From NCBI GenBank assembly GCA_951799425.1, contig OX637396.1:10381201-10445200 (forward strand): DNA of 64,000 nucleotides. Direction: 5' to 3'. Shown here piece by piece: positions 25,851 through 38,272 of this stretch; position 1 is the first letter of the stretch; every line of letters starts with the position of its first letter. The position numbers were made by a program, and so were the translations under genes. The notes under the pieces were generated by a model that was not told the origin of the DNA, searched no databases, and was given only the letters and a program-made list of their open reading frames with translations. This DNA is from Ilex aquifolium. Its lineage: Eukaryota; Streptophyta; Magnoliopsida; Aquifoliales; Aquifoliaceae.

Positions 25851-26506
25851 AATTAACCACTACTGGATTTTCAAAAAAAAAAAATAGTCTTTATCCCTTA
25901 CAATTTCCCATAATTTTTCAAACTTTTCCATTAATTCATAAGCGTGTGAGAGGGGGTGAAGGGGGAGGAAGGAGAGAAAAAAGGGAGGATTGTGAAGTCT
26001 ATAAGTTGCAATTAATGGTACGATGCTTGTTGTTTCATAAAAGGATTATGAGAAGATTGAATGCATAATAGCTTGCAATAGGTCGCATGCCCACCCCAAC
26101 CATATTGTTGATATGTTATCATCGTTACATTCAATATTTACGCACCAACTAGTCCTTTAACCAAAAAAGCTTAAGTCGGCTTAGTTTTAAACTTGCTACC
26201 GATTCCACACTGGTATAGTATTAAACATCGTTTGGTTACCATATTGAAATTAAAAAGATTATACTACGTAATTCAAACTAATTTCGTTTAATTAAATAAA
26301 ATACAAGATTAAATGTAGGATAAAAATACTCTCTATTATAATCCAGTGTTAGGTATCCAATCCAAACTCACGGTTGAGTAGTTCACTCATCCCATATACT
26401 AATTACATATTGACCCACAAAAACCATTAATCTAGTTTAGTTATCAATGTTTTTGTTTATTTTGTGGACAAAATAGTAAATTTATAACATAGTACAGTAG
26501 AACTAA
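25851..26506. other. AT-rich intergenic DNA
   Basis: No gene is visible. A MITE-like end (CATCGTTTGGTTACCATATTG near 26225) may pair with sequence near 41480. Confidence 0.5.
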
Positions 26507-26675
26507 GGGTGCGTTTGGTAACGTTTTCATTTTTATGTTTTTTTTTATAAAAAAAACAGAACTAAGTTTTGTTTTTTTATGATAAAAATTAAAAATATAA
26601 AACATGTTTAGTAGTCATTTATATTTAAAAAATTGTGAAAACAAAAATAAAAAATCTATTTGGTATTATACCAAA

Positions 26676-26925
26676 AATCACCACCCAAACCCCACCACCC
26701 AACCCCAATAACAACCCAAAACCACCATCGAAACCCACCCCCAACCCCACTGACCACCCAAAACCACCACCCACCGAACCCCACCACCGAAACCCACCCC
26801 CAACCCCACCACCGAACCCTACAACCCACCCCCACCACTGAAAACCACCACCACAACCACCTCATTGACCACCCCCAACCACCGAAACCTACCTCCACCA
26901 CCACTGAAACCACAACCACCGATGT
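26676..26925. repeat. CCACCC/CCAACC-rich minisatellite
   Basis: A 250-base strand-asymmetric C/A tract made of ACCACCCAAACCCC-like units. It produces proline-rich (or, on the other strand, glycine- and valine-rich) chance frames that I do not regard as genes. Confidence 0.85.
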
Positions 26926-27486
26926 AGATCTATGTCTATATATGTATATATATATACCGACCTATATATCTATACTACTTCTAAATGTACCTATCTTGAA
27001 AAAACTTTTGAATCTCCTTTTCACCCTCTAACATTTCTTAAATATCCAAACTACCATGCACATGAATAAAATACTTAATATACTTGTTATAAAATACATA
27101 TAGACAATATTGTCTAGCTTCCAATTGTTTATTTTGCATTTCTTTCATCTTCTCCTAATAAAGTTATGTCTTTTACTCTCTTTAATCTTTTCATTTACCC
27201 ATAATTGTCATTATAAAGCCATTTATATCATTTATGCCCTTTGGTCTTCCATTAATATTAATGTACGTTAAAGAGTCCTAATGCATCTACTACAACTCAT
27301 TGTCTCCCACAACTACTCTTTCCTCTTCCACCCTAAGCTTGCCATTTTCTCTGTCCTCCAATCTCCCGCAAGTCTTCTCTACCAACAAATATTACGTGAA
27401 TGTTTGTGATCTTATAGTTTTTGCAAGAACTTGTTGTTTTTTAATAATTTCAATTATGTTGTGTTAGTTTTCATTTTCATGGATTT

Positions 27487-28427
27487 TGATGATGCACAAA
27501 ACTGTCTTCGTGCAAGATCAACAGTCAAGAATATCAACGGGTGTGATTAATGAGCAATTAGCATGTAATTAATGGCAATCAAGAGTAAAACAATAAATAA
27601 CGGGTCAACACAAGAGATTTATAGTGGTTCGGTCTCGGGTGACCTACGTCCACTCTTTCGAATGGCAGTGTTTGCCGGTGTTCTTTATTGATGAATTACA
27701 ATCAACGAAGTGTTACAGAGCTTGAGAGAGAGAGAAGGAGAGAGCAAGTATGTTGGAGATGTTTTTAGTGTGCCTTTACCCTTGAGAGGGCTTACATTAT
27801 ATAGCAATGGTGAGGCGGTGAGGCGGTGCCGTGAGGAAGAGGTCTTCCACTATTTTGGTAAGTGCAATCATGGTAGGAGTAGACCTCTTTGGTAAGCACA
27901 AGTAAGGTAAGAGTAGATATTCGCATCCCGTCATTCTCTCCCTCGTGTTCCTATTCAGTCGGAGGAGATTCCTGACTTGGATTAGACTTTAGGCTTGGAC
28001 CTTGAGTTGGAATAGGAGTAGGAGTACTGGAGTACCGAGGCAAGGGAGCACCATGGGGGTAGGCGCCCAGTGGTCGGCGCTCCATGGTTGGCGCCCAATG
28101 GTGGTCATCCCATTGGTGTCTTCTTAGGCCTTGACCTTCTAGTGCATTCTTCCTTGGGATATCATGGTATGAGGAGAGGGCAAGTGAGGAGTTGAGATGA
28201 TGAGTGGGGAGCTCAACCAAGGGGTCGGCGCCCATGGGGCTGCCATAGTCGGCGCCCATAAGGCTTCGGCTGTCCCTCGACTCCTTCGCCTATTCTCCGT
28301 TCTCCTTAGATGGGTGACCCGACTTGATAGGTTTTGGAGACTTGGATTAATCCCGGGGCCCATTGGTATTCGGGCCTTTCTCGACTTATTTTCATCGGGC
28401 TTAGCCCAGTTGAATTTGGACTCGTCA
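27487..28427 (-). repeat. 3' LTR of the Tat element
   Basis: 941 bases from TGATGATGCACAAAAC to GGACTCGTCA, the same length as the partner LTR. It contains GGCGCCCA words near 28062, 28089, 28227 and 28252. Confidence 0.93.
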
Positions 28428-28439
28428 TTTGCCCCCCAT
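28428..28439 (-). other. Polypurine tract of the Tat element
   Basis: The minus strand reads ATGGGGGGCAAA immediately before the 3' LTR. Confidence 0.8.
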
Positions 28440-28693
28440 GCTCCGAGCTCTGATTTTCTCGGAAATAAAGAGGTCGAGGGCATGTGTTTCGGCTTCGTCA
28501 TGGCTTTTCCTTACTCTTCACGGTACCCCTTTATCGGGTCGTTTGCTGAGTTTTTCCGGGAAATAATAAAAATATATATATATTATTATTTTATATATAT
28601 ATATTTTTTTTGTCTACGAGTTGAGGCTACTGTTCCATCTTCTTCCTTGTATCGCAATTGCTCATTTCTGAAGGCCTTTTCTTTGGGTAAACC

Positions 28694-28762
28694 ACCAAGC
28701 TTCCATAAGAAACTTTACCAAGCTTCTTCAAGAAGCTTTACCAAGCTTCCTCAAGAAGCTTT
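28694..28762 (+). promoter_or_regulatory. Three tandem 23-bp palindromic units before a TATA-like box
   Basis: Units 28694-28716, 28717-28739 and 28740-28762 each begin ACCAAGCTTC and end in an ACTTT or GCTTT. Units 2 and 3 contain the near-palindrome AGCTTCNTCAAGAAGCT, which includes TTCNNGAA or CTCAAGAAGC, the half-site spacing of a heat-shock element. The array ends eight bases before TATTTAAAGG. Repeated palindromes directly upstream of a TATA box look like a transcription-factor platform. The factor is unknown. Confidence 0.55.
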
Positions 28763-28770
28763 GTCTTCCC

Positions 28771-28780
28771 TATTTAAAGG
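28771..28780 (+). promoter_or_regulatory. Putative TATA box of the antisense reading region
   Basis: TATTTAAAGG lies about 100 bases before the ATG at 28873. A start site around 28800-28805 would leave a leader of about 70 bases. It points opposite to gag-pol. Confidence 0.5.
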
Positions 28781-28872
28781 CACCCAAGAGCTCATTGTTC
28801 ATCCTACTTCACACTTCATAGCCTTTCACCATTTTTTCTTTAGCCTTCCCCTCATACTCCCAAAGCAAACAA

Positions 28873-31372
28873 ATGAAGACAAGGAGCTCAAGAGATGATG
28901 GAAGGGAGGAACAAAGAGGAGAGGAGCGGAGAGGGGGCGCCCAAGGGGCTGCCATGGTCGGCGCCCATGGGGCTGCCATGGTCGGCGCCCAAGGAGCTGC
29001 CATGGTCGGCGCCCATGGGTCATCCCCTCCCCTCCGTGTTGGCTTTAATCGTCCTGTTGGTGGTTGCGGCGCTGCGGGGGTGTCTTCCAGTGGAGAAAAG
29101 CCCTTTGGGATTATCAGTTCGAGGTCGGGTTCAAGCACTAAGGCCCCAGTCAACCCCTTCGGCATGTCAGCGAGGGCTCAAGGCATAGTTGTGCAACGGA
29201 GTAAATCTTCAACTGAGGACAGTACCCATGGTCTAGGCGGCGCCCTGGGCTCTTCAGGCGGTGTGGGTGGTGCCCAGAGGTCATCCGATGACACCCCCGG
29301 CGTGGTGCAGCTCTCCTCTCTCGAGTCTAGAAAACGGCCAGTTGCTGACTTGGATAGGCCTGGCTCCCAAGGTATGTTCCGCTGCTTTTTTTTTTTTTTT
29401 ATATCCTTTGTCAATATGACAAATTTTTTCCTACCAACGAACTGAGCCTGCCCCTGGGGTATCCTTTCAGATGAGGGGGAACCCGCCGGGGACCTTGGCG
29501 AAGGTCGAAGTGCAGAGGGGAACAATACTTCTCAGGTAGTCTCTATATTTAGCTCTCTTAAATACGACGAAGATATTTCCAACATAGTTACCTGGTACCG
29601 TATCCCGTCCTCCGTGACATGCCGCCGTCCCGAGGCTGACGAGTCTGCATGCAGTGATTCCCTAGGCGAGATCGTCGTTTATGAGGGTATGTTGGAGGCT
29701 GGTCTGCGGTTCCCTATCCCCGAACCTATATGTCGGGTTCTGGAGTACCTGTCCCTTGTCCCGGGGAGGTTGGCCCCCAATGGTTGGAGGGTGATTATGG
29801 CATTCTTTACTCTTTGGCGATTGGTTCACCCTGCTATTGTCCCCCCACCGCTCGAAGAGTTCTTGGCTACTCATGCTCTTCGTGTGAACCCGGTTCCCCA
29901 TCAGGGATGGTACCGCTTTGCCCCCAGTGCGGGCAGGATTATTGAGGGGCTTACGTCCAACCTTCACAACTGGAAGAGGAGATTTTTCTTCGTCGGTGGA
30001 GAGTGGGCTTCTGAGTCTGATCGTGACGTGGTGCCCACCCGATGGGACACAGTTCCCCGGAGTTCCCAAGGTAACTATTTCACCTACTGTTTCTGCATTA
30101 ATTTTTGCCTATTTGCTTTTGTGATGTTACCTTCTCTTTGCAGATCCACCGATTCTGACCCCAATGCAAGAGAGGCTACTCGACGTGGTCCGTAACTACC
30201 CGACCAGAAAGTTTTCGGAGATCATGTCGGCGCCCGGTATTCCTTCGATTCTTACGAGGCCGAGGAGGAAAGGTACTTTACTCCTTTCGTTATTCCTTTG
30301 AAAGCACACCATGGTATGCTTTTTTGGCTTACATTGGCCCTGCAGGTCTTCCTGTTGACAGGTCCCTGGTGGGGGAGGTTCTTTCTTCTATGGCGGAGCC
30401 ATCTCCCCCTTGTCGTTCCAAGAGGGCAAGATCCAGTGCCCCCAGCTCTTCGCAACCAGAGTCTACTGGTCAGGCTAGTTTCTCAGAGGCTGACCCAGGT
30501 GATGCTCCTCCTCCTTCCTCGCTTGACGTTTCTTCGCCCCTGAGAGATCACTCTTATAGTGCTGCGGGGGCTGAGACTCCGACGTTGCCTCCTGACAGGG
30601 CGGAGGGTCTGCCCAGTTTTCCCGTTTCAGGTCCTCCCCCAGTATCCATGTTGAGGGATGTGAGATTGGCGAAGGGGAGGCTGGAAAACTTTGTGTCTGG
30701 CGTCGACATCCAAGAGATTGCTTCTCGAGGGCCAGAAGGCGTAATTGATGCTACCATGGAGGGTTTTGCATTGGTAAGTCTTGCTCCCCTTTCGTTGTAT
30801 GTGGCTTTCTGTGATACCTTGGTCTTGCTTATGACTCTTCCTGTATCTCTGAATGCTTTCAGGTGGCCGCTGCTTTACCCTGCTTGTTCAACAACACTCT
30901 AAAGATCAGGGACGCAGTCAATGGCCAGGCGATGGAGAGGCAGGCACGGGAGGCTGCCGAGGAGCAGCTTAGACTTGTGAAGCAGGCACGAGAGGATGCT
31001 GCAGAGCTTTCACGGCAGGCACGAGAGGATGCCGAGAAGCAGTTGAGGCTCGAGCGACAGACACGAGAGAGTGCCGCTGAGGAGTTGGTGTAGGCGCGGG
31101 AGAGGATTACCCAGCTCGAGGCCGACCTTCGTGTAGTACTTGAGAGAGCTACTAGGGCCGAGGCCCAGAGAGATGCTGTTGAGAGAGGCAGGGATGCTGC
31201 TGAGAGGGGCAGGGCCCGTGCCTTCATTGACGGCTACGAGGAGCTCAGGAGGAAGGCCACAGCAGAATATCCTTACACTGACTTTACTATCTTTCGGCCT
31301 GATGAGGCCCCCGACTCCAATGAAGACGGCGATGGAGGAGACTATGTGTGTGGGAGCAGTGAGGGTCATTAG
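28873..31372 (+). other. Antisense extra reading region of the Tat element
   Basis: Between pol and the 3' LTR, on the strand opposite to gag-pol, lie coding-like segments separated by four short GT-AG intron-like gaps, between about 29.37 and 30.86 kb. The first segment is Gly/Ala-rich and includes octapeptide repeats of the GAHGAAMV kind. The second (about 29471-30070, with GLRFPIPEPICRVLEYL and NLHNWKRRFFFV) resembles the plant domain often labelled putative gypsy-type transposon (Transposase_28). The last (about 30863-31100) is a coiled coil of RQAREDAEKQLRLE-like repeats. Extra reading frames of this kind, some antisense, are known from Tat elements. Function is unknown. This is a fossil or element gene and not a host gene. 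Confidence 0.6.
28936..29019 (+). repeat. 24-bp minisatellite centred on GGCGCCCA
   Basis: About 3.5 units of 24 bases, each starting GGCGCCCA and continuing with GGNGCTGCCATGGTC. The same wording occurs in both LTRs (for example 28225-28262). It encodes the GA(H/Q)GAAMV octapeptides of the antisense region. Confidence 0.85.
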
Positions 31373-34300
31373 GAGTGATGCCTTTGTACCCTTTTTTTTT
31401 TTTTCTTTTTTTTTTTGTTGACATACTATGTCTTCTTTTTGTAAAAGGCTCATGGGTCTTAATGAAGCACAACTTTTTGAGAAAGTACTTTGAAATTTTA
31501 TTTTGCAATTCCAAGCAAACACTTAAGAAAGTAGAAAATAGCAAGACGACTAAAAAGTAAACAGTACAAGTAATGGCCCTCGACTCATGACTCACTACCC
31601 CCAGCTACTGGTAGTATTTCTTTAAGTGCTCCGCATTCCATGGATGGGCTAGGACCTTTCCTTCGGTGTTTTGGATTCTGTAGGATCCTGGCCTTACTAC
31701 CTCTATAACAGTATAGGGACCTTCCCAGTTTGGTCACAATTTTCCTTCTCGGGAGTCTTTGGTAGACAGGATAACTTTTTTCAAGACCAGGTCCCCGGGT
31801 AAGAAAGACTGAGGCTTCACCCTCGAGTTGTAGTACTTAGTCATGCGACGTTTGTACTCTGCATTCCGGAGCATGGCTATCTCCCTCTCCTCCTCTACCA
31901 AGTCGAGGTTGATGCGGAGGCCTTCTTCATTACGGGCAGGGTCATAGTGTTGGACCCTAAGGGAGTGTACCCCGATTTCAACGGGTATCACTGCCTCTGT
32001 TCCATATGCTAGAGAGAAAGGTGTTCCACCCGTTGGACTCCTTGGTGTGGTCCGATATGCCCATAGCACTCCTGGGAGCTCGTCTACCCATCTCCCCTTG
32101 GCAGTCTCCAATCTAGCCTTCAGGTTACGGAGTATGGTTCTGACAGTGACCTCTGCTTGACCATTTGCCTGGGGATGGGCAGGGCTTGAGTGGGGTTGCT
32201 TGATCTGGAGGTCTGCACAGAAACCGTTGAGGAGTTTGTTGTCAAACTGCTTGGCGTTGTCGCTGACAATGGCATGTGGTATTCCAAACCTACAGACTAG
32301 ATTCCTCCATATGAAATCCTTTATCTTTTGATCTGTGATTTTGGCCAAGGCTTCTGCTTCTGCCCACTTGGTAAAGTAGTCGATGGCTACGACTACAAAC
32401 TTGCATTGGCCTCGACTCATTGACAGGGGACCTAGGATATCAATCCCCCACATGGAGAAGGGTCATGGGCTCTGAATGGTGGTGAGCTTTTCGGGTGGTT
32501 GTATGGGTACCGTTGCAAAACGCTGGCACTTATCAATTCTCTTGACGAAGTCTTTGGCATCTCGGATCATAGTAGGCCAATAATATCCCTGCCTAATTGC
32601 TTTATGGGCCAGTGCACGCCCTCCTGAATGGTTCCCACATACCCCTTCATGGATCTCCCTCATGGCGTAGTTGGCTTCTTCGGGGGAGAGGCAGCGGAGT
32701 AGAGGGAGAGAGTGACTCTTCTTGTAAAGGGTGTTCTGTAGGATGACATACCTGGATGCTCTCACCCTCACTTTTCTGGCCTCTACCGGGTCGTCGGGAC
32801 CAGTGCCCTCCTGCAGATACATTCGGATAGGAGTCATCCAGTTGGACTCTGAGGATGCACAGTGGACCTCCTCCTCTGGTTTGGTGGTGCTGGGCTGGAA
32901 CTGGTGACCCGTTAGTGCTGGGCCCATGAGAATATTGGCAGAGGTGAACTTTGCAAGGGCGTCTGCCATAACGTTCTCTTCTCGAGGCACATGGTGGATG
33001 TCGAAGCAGGCAAACCTTGTGAGCAGTGCTTGGACCACTGAGAGGTACTCCTGCATCCTTTCTTCCTTGGCTTCAAACTCTCCCCTCACTTGGTTGACTA
33101 TGAGCTGAGAGTCACTGTAGGCCATAAGGTTGAGTGTTTCCATCTCCAAAGCTAACCTTAGGCCTGATATGAGAGCTTCATACTCTGCTTGGTTGTTTGA
33201 CGTGGTGAAGTGTAAAGAGATAGCGTACTTCAAGGGTGTGCCATGTGGGCTGATTAGTACTAGTCCAGCTCCACCCCCTTCGCTAGTGGAAGACCCATCT
33301 ATGTAGAGCTTCCAGGATGGTGTAGGGGGTGATGGGGGAGAATGCAATGAGGGCTGAGGTGACGGAGCCTTGGGGAGGCTGGGCGGCGCCCAGGGCTTAG
33401 TGAGTGGCGCCTCTGGTAATGTGGTCGGCGCAGCTGATTCCCCCTCCTTCTCTGGGTAGTGGTTCCCCTCTTGGGCAACATCTGGGCTAGACTCCTGGTG
33501 GGCGGAGTTAGCGTGCACTGAGTAGGTGGGCGCATGGGCGCCTGATGCCTCTCCTTGGGACTCCCGCAAGGGCGTTGACTCTGCCACGAAATCTGCAAGG
33601 GCTTAGGCTTTGATGGCAACCCTAGGCTGGTACTGTATGTCAAATTCACTCAACTCCACTGCCCATTTAAGCATCCTACCAGAGACGTCAGGCTTCCCCA
33701 AAATTCTTTTAAGTGGTTGATCGGTAACTACCACGATGGTGTGGCCCTGAAAGTAGGGGCGCAGACGTCTGGCTGCCGTGACGAGGGCAAGAGCTAATTT
33801 TTCTAACTCCGAATACCTTATCTCTGCCCCTCGGTAGGCTCTACTCACATAGCAGACGGGCTTCTGGGTGCCCTCATCCTCTCTGATGAGGACGGAGCTT
33901 ACGGCAGACGGTGAAGAGGAGAGGTACAAGTACAGTTTTTCCCCTGGTAGTGCATGGGAGAGTAGAGGTGGTGCGGCGAGGTAGGCTTTAAGCTTCTGAA
34001 AGGCTTCCTCAGCCTCTGATTCCCACTGGAATGACCTGCGTAGGATTTTAAAGAAAGGTAGGCATTTATCAGCTGACTTAGAGACAAAACCTGTTGAGGG
34101 CTGCTACCCTTCCGTTGAGGCGCTGGACCTCCTTGGTCGAGGCGGGGGACTTCATCTCCATGATGGCCCTGATCTTGTCAGGGTTGACCTCTATGCCTCT
34201 CTTGTGGACCATGAAGCCTAGAAATTTTCCTGAGCCGACGCCGAAGGCACACTTTTCAGGGTTTAGCTTCATCTTGTAGGCTTTTAATATGTCAAAGGTC

Positions 34301-37300
34301 TCCTGTAGGTGCGATGCATGATCATTCGCAACTACACTCTTCACCAACATGTCATCTACGTAGACCTCCGTGGTCTTTCCAATCTGAGCCTCAAACATCT
34401 TGTTGACGAGGCGCTGGTAAGTGGCCCCGGCGTTCTTGAGTCCGAAAGGCATCACTTTGTAACAGTAAGTGCCTTTTGGAGTGATGAAAGAGGTCTTCTC
34501 CTGGTCTGGGGGGAACATGCTGATCTGATTATAACCGGAGTAGGCATCCAGGAAACTCAAGAGTTCATGACCAGCAGTGGCATCAATAAGGAGGTCAATA
34601 CGTGGGAGTGGATAGCTGTCTTTTGGACAGGCTTTGTTGAGTTCTGTGAAGTCTACGCATAGGCGCCATCTCCCATTGGTTTTAGTTACCATCACCACAT
34701 TGGATAGCCAGTCTGGGTAGGCTACCTCCCTTACTGATCCATTAGTTAATAACTTGTCTACCTCTGCTTCCATGGCTTGCCCCCTTTCAGTGCTTACATT
34801 CCTCAATTTTTGTCGAATAGGCTTACATCTCGGGTCGACATTGAGTCGATGGGTGACCACCTCTGGGTTGATGCCTTCCAGGTCTTTGTGAGACCAAGCG
34901 AAGACGTCTGCGTTCTGTCTGAGGAAGTCTACCAAGGTGGAAACCTGCTCCTGTGAAAGTGAGGAGCCTATGTAGACCTTCCTTTCTGGAAGATTATCAT
35001 TGATCATAACTGGTCGGAGCTCTTCTGCTGGTTCACCCCTTTCTATGGCACTGTCCTCCCTGGGGTCATACACTTCGACTTGGAGAGTCTCCTGTGACCT
35101 CGTAGCCCTCATCGAGGCCACATAGCACTCTCTGGTTGAGACCTGATCTCCTCTTATCTCCCCAATCCCACTAGAGGTTGGGAAACGGAGGAGAATGTGG
35201 TAGGTAGATGGCACTGCTTTAGAGCATTGAGGGCAGGGCGTCCGAGAATTATATTATACGCAGAAGGACAATCAAGTACAAGAAAATTTACCATGATAGT
35301 AGAACTCCTTGGAACAGTCCCTGCTGTGACAGGCAAGGTGATAGACCCCAGGGGTTGGACTCTCTCTCCTGAGAAGCCAATCAAGGGAGTCCTGACAGGT
35401 TGTAGTCTCTCTCTACCAAGGTGAAGGCTGTCGTAGGCTGTGGCAAACAGGATGTCGGCGGAGCTGCCACTATCAATAAGTACTCTCCTCACCTGGTAGT
35501 TGGCCACCATCAACGTTAGGACTAGAGGGTCATCATGTGGAGCTTGAACCCCCTCCAGGTCTTTGTCTGAGAAAGTGATGATCTCCTCTTCCCCATGTCG
35601 GGGTGTCTTCATTGGGCGAGAGTCATGTGACTCTGCTTGTTTGGCTTTCCTAGCGTGTGCCTTCCTGGCGGAGTTGGAGTCACCTCCTCCTCCTAACCCT
35701 CCTGCGATGGTCTGAATCTCGCCAAGGGGTTGCTGGTGTTCACGCTCTTCATGCGGTGGAGCTGGTCCTCGACCAGCCACGTACTGCCTCAGATGGCCCC
35801 GTTGAATAAGCTCTCCAATCTGCTTCTTCAGCTGGAAGCAGTCATCTGTTTCATGGTCGTGGTCGCGGTGGAAGCGACAGTACTTACTGGTATTCCGGCG
35901 CTTGGGGTCGGATTTCATTTTTCCGGGCCAACGGATGGCAGGGTCATCCTGTATTTGGAGCAAGATGTGCTCCACTGAGGCGTTGAGTGGTGTGAAAGGC
36001 TGTCGGTCTTTTAGGGGTAGTGGACCGAGACGGTCCTTCACAGACACCCTGTCATCTTTCTTTCTCTTGTTCTCAGTCTCCCTCCTATCTTCACGGCTTT
36101 CTTTTCTCTTCTCACCTCCTCGAGAGGGTTCTCCCCGGCGGGCCTTAGTGATGTCCTCCGCGTTCATGTATTTCTGAGCCCTGGACAGCAGCTCGGGCAT
36201 ACTAGAGGGTGGCTTCTTTAGCACGGAGAACATGAAGCTGGATGAGCGGAGCCCAGCGATAAAAGCAGCCAAGGCCACCCTATCATCCGGCTCCTCAACT
36301 TGGAGGACCTCCTTGTTGAAGCGGGCAAGATAGCCCCTGAGACTCTCGTCCCTGTCCTGCTTGATGGTGAGCAGGTGTGTCACTGGCTTTTGGTGGCGGC
36401 GTCCCCCAATGAAGTGGGAGACGAAGGACCTACTTAGCTCTGCAAAAGAGTGTATGGAGGAAGGTTTGATCTTGGAGAACCACTGGCGAGCAGACCCCTT
36501 CAAGGTAGTAGGGAAAGCTCTGCACATAATCTCCTCAGGCACGTTGTGGAGTTGCATGAGAGATTTGTACGTATCCAAGTGGTCGAGGGGGTCTTTGGTG
36601 CCATCGAAGATCTCGATGTTGGGCATCTTGAACTTTGAAGGCAAAGGATAATTGACAATATCAGCAGTAAAAGGCGTATCAGTACGTCTTACCAGATAGT
36701 CTACGGCTTCAGGTGCTTGCGCCTTGATGGCGTTGAGGGCATCTCCAAGTTGGTTCTGCACCTCTCTAATCTTCTCGTCCCACTGGTTGGGGGGATCTTC
36801 AGTCGGATGACGATACTGGCTTTGGTGATCACCATACTGACTCTCGCCGTCTTCGTCCTCCTGTGCAGATACGTGTGAAATAGGGGGTACACGTGAGTTT
36901 CCTGCGCGTTGAGGAGGGGCTACTGGACAAGAGGCGCCTTGTGGCCTCGGGGCATTCTGGCGGAGGCCCCCATGATGATGGGCTGCCCGGTGCCCAGAAA
37001 GAAGGGGTTGTTGCTCCTCCCCTGTTGGAGGGAGTGGTGCTCCTCCTGCAGGGTGAGGGGCGATGCCCCCTTGGGTGAGCATAAGTTGGATAATCTGCTG
37101 GTTCTGTTCCACCAGCAGCTGCATGGTCTGCAAGAGTTGTTGCTGTCCGACGACGGGGGTCACCGTAGCAGAAGGTCCTGAAGGTGCGGAGGGAGGCGGA
37201 ACCTCCTCCCGGTGAGCCGGGTTGTTGTCCCCGGGTTGTTGAGACATTGATCTCGTGGTGATTGTCATGGATTGAAAGAATAGAAAGATAGTAAAAACTT

Positions 37301-37306
37301 TGTCGT

Positions 37307-37323
37307 TCCCACAGACGGCGCCA
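37307..37323 (-). other. Primer-binding site of the Tat element
   Basis: The minus strand reads TGGCGCCGTCTGTGGG a few bases inside the 5' LTR. This is the TGGCGCC-type site common in plant gypsy elements. I do not name the tRNA. Confidence 0.8.
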
Positions 37324-37326
37324 AAC

Positions 37327-38267
37327 TGATGATGCACAAAATTGTCTTCGTGCAAGATCAACAGTCAAGAATATCAACGGGTGTGATTAATGAGCAATTA
37401 GCATGTAATTAATGGCAATCAAGAGTAAAACAATAAATAACGTGTCAACACAAGAGATTTATAGTGGTTCGGTCTCGGGTGACCTACGTCCACTCTTTCG
37501 AATGGCAGTGTTTGCCGGTGTTCTTTATTGATGAATAACAATCAACGAAGTGTTACAGAGCTTGAGAGAGAGAGAAGGAGAGAGCAAGTATGTTGGAGAT
37601 GTTTTTAGTGTGCCTTTACCCTTGAGAGGGCTTACATTATATAGCAATGGTGAGGCGGTGAGGCGGTGCCGTGAGGAAGAGATCTTCCACTATTTTGGTA
37701 AGTGCAATCATGGTAGGAATAGACCTCTTTGGTAAGCACAAGTAAGGTAAGAGTAGATCTTCGCATCCCGTCATTCTCTCCCTCGTGTTCCTATTCAGTC
37801 GGAGGAGATTCCTGACTTGGATTGGACTTTAGGCTTGGACCTTGAGTTGGAATAGGAGTAGAAGTACTGGAGTACCAAGGCAAGGGAGCACCATGGGGGT
37901 AGGCGCCCAGTGGTCGGCGCCCCATGGTTGGCGCCCAATGGTGGTCATCCCATTGGTGTCTTCTTAGGCCTTGACCTTCTAGTGCATTCTTCCTTGGGAT
38001 ATCATGGTATGAGGAGAGGGCAAGTGAGGAGTTGAGATGATGAGTGGGGAGCTCAACCAAGGGGTCGGCGCCCATGGGGCTGCCATAGTCGGCGCCCATA
38101 AGGCTTCGACTGTCCCTCGACTCCTTCGCCTCTTCTCCGTTCTCCTTAGATGGGTGACCCGACTTGATAGGTTTTGGAGACTTGGATTAATCCCGGGGCC
38201 CATTGGTATTCGGGCCTTTCTCGACTTATTTTCAGCGGGCTTAGCCCAGTTGAATTTGGACTCGTCA
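37327..38267 (-). repeat. 5' LTR of the Tat element
   Basis: 941 bases, about 98.6% identical by eye to 27487-28427, with no length difference. It is followed by the duplication GATTT. Confidence 0.93.
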
Positions 38268-38272
38268 GATTT

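Larger units (their letters stand above)
27487..38267 (-). mobile_element. Full-length Ty3/gypsy element of the Tat lineage, young
   Basis: A 10.78 kb element bounded by GATTT (27482-27486 and 38268-38272), with two 941-base LTRs that differ at about 13 positions (1.4%). With commonly used plant rates this suggests roughly half a million to one million years. Minus-strand order is gag (from about 37360, a frame of about 735 codons that also carries the protease, DSGSSADIL at about 35470), reverse transcriptase (about 35050-34080), a first RNase H (about 33930-33600), a second RNase H (about 33310-32930, YIDGSSTSEGGGAG) and integrase (about 32760-31730, DYFTKWAEA). RT, two RNase H domains, then integrase is the Tat/Ogre/Retand arrangement. 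It looks nearly whole, with only a few breaks. The 3 kb before the 3' LTR carries an oppositely oriented reading region. Confidence 0.93.

Noticed and set aside
26635-27031. Proline-rich and valine/glycine-rich frames on both strands
   Set aside because: They are explained by the CCACCC minisatellite, since open frames on both strands are expected from a strand-asymmetric repeat.
28197-28898. 233-codon plus-strand frame starting in the Tat LTR
   Set aside because: It runs across the LTR border and an AT microsatellite, has no domain, and overlaps the putative promoter of the antisense region. It is likely chance.
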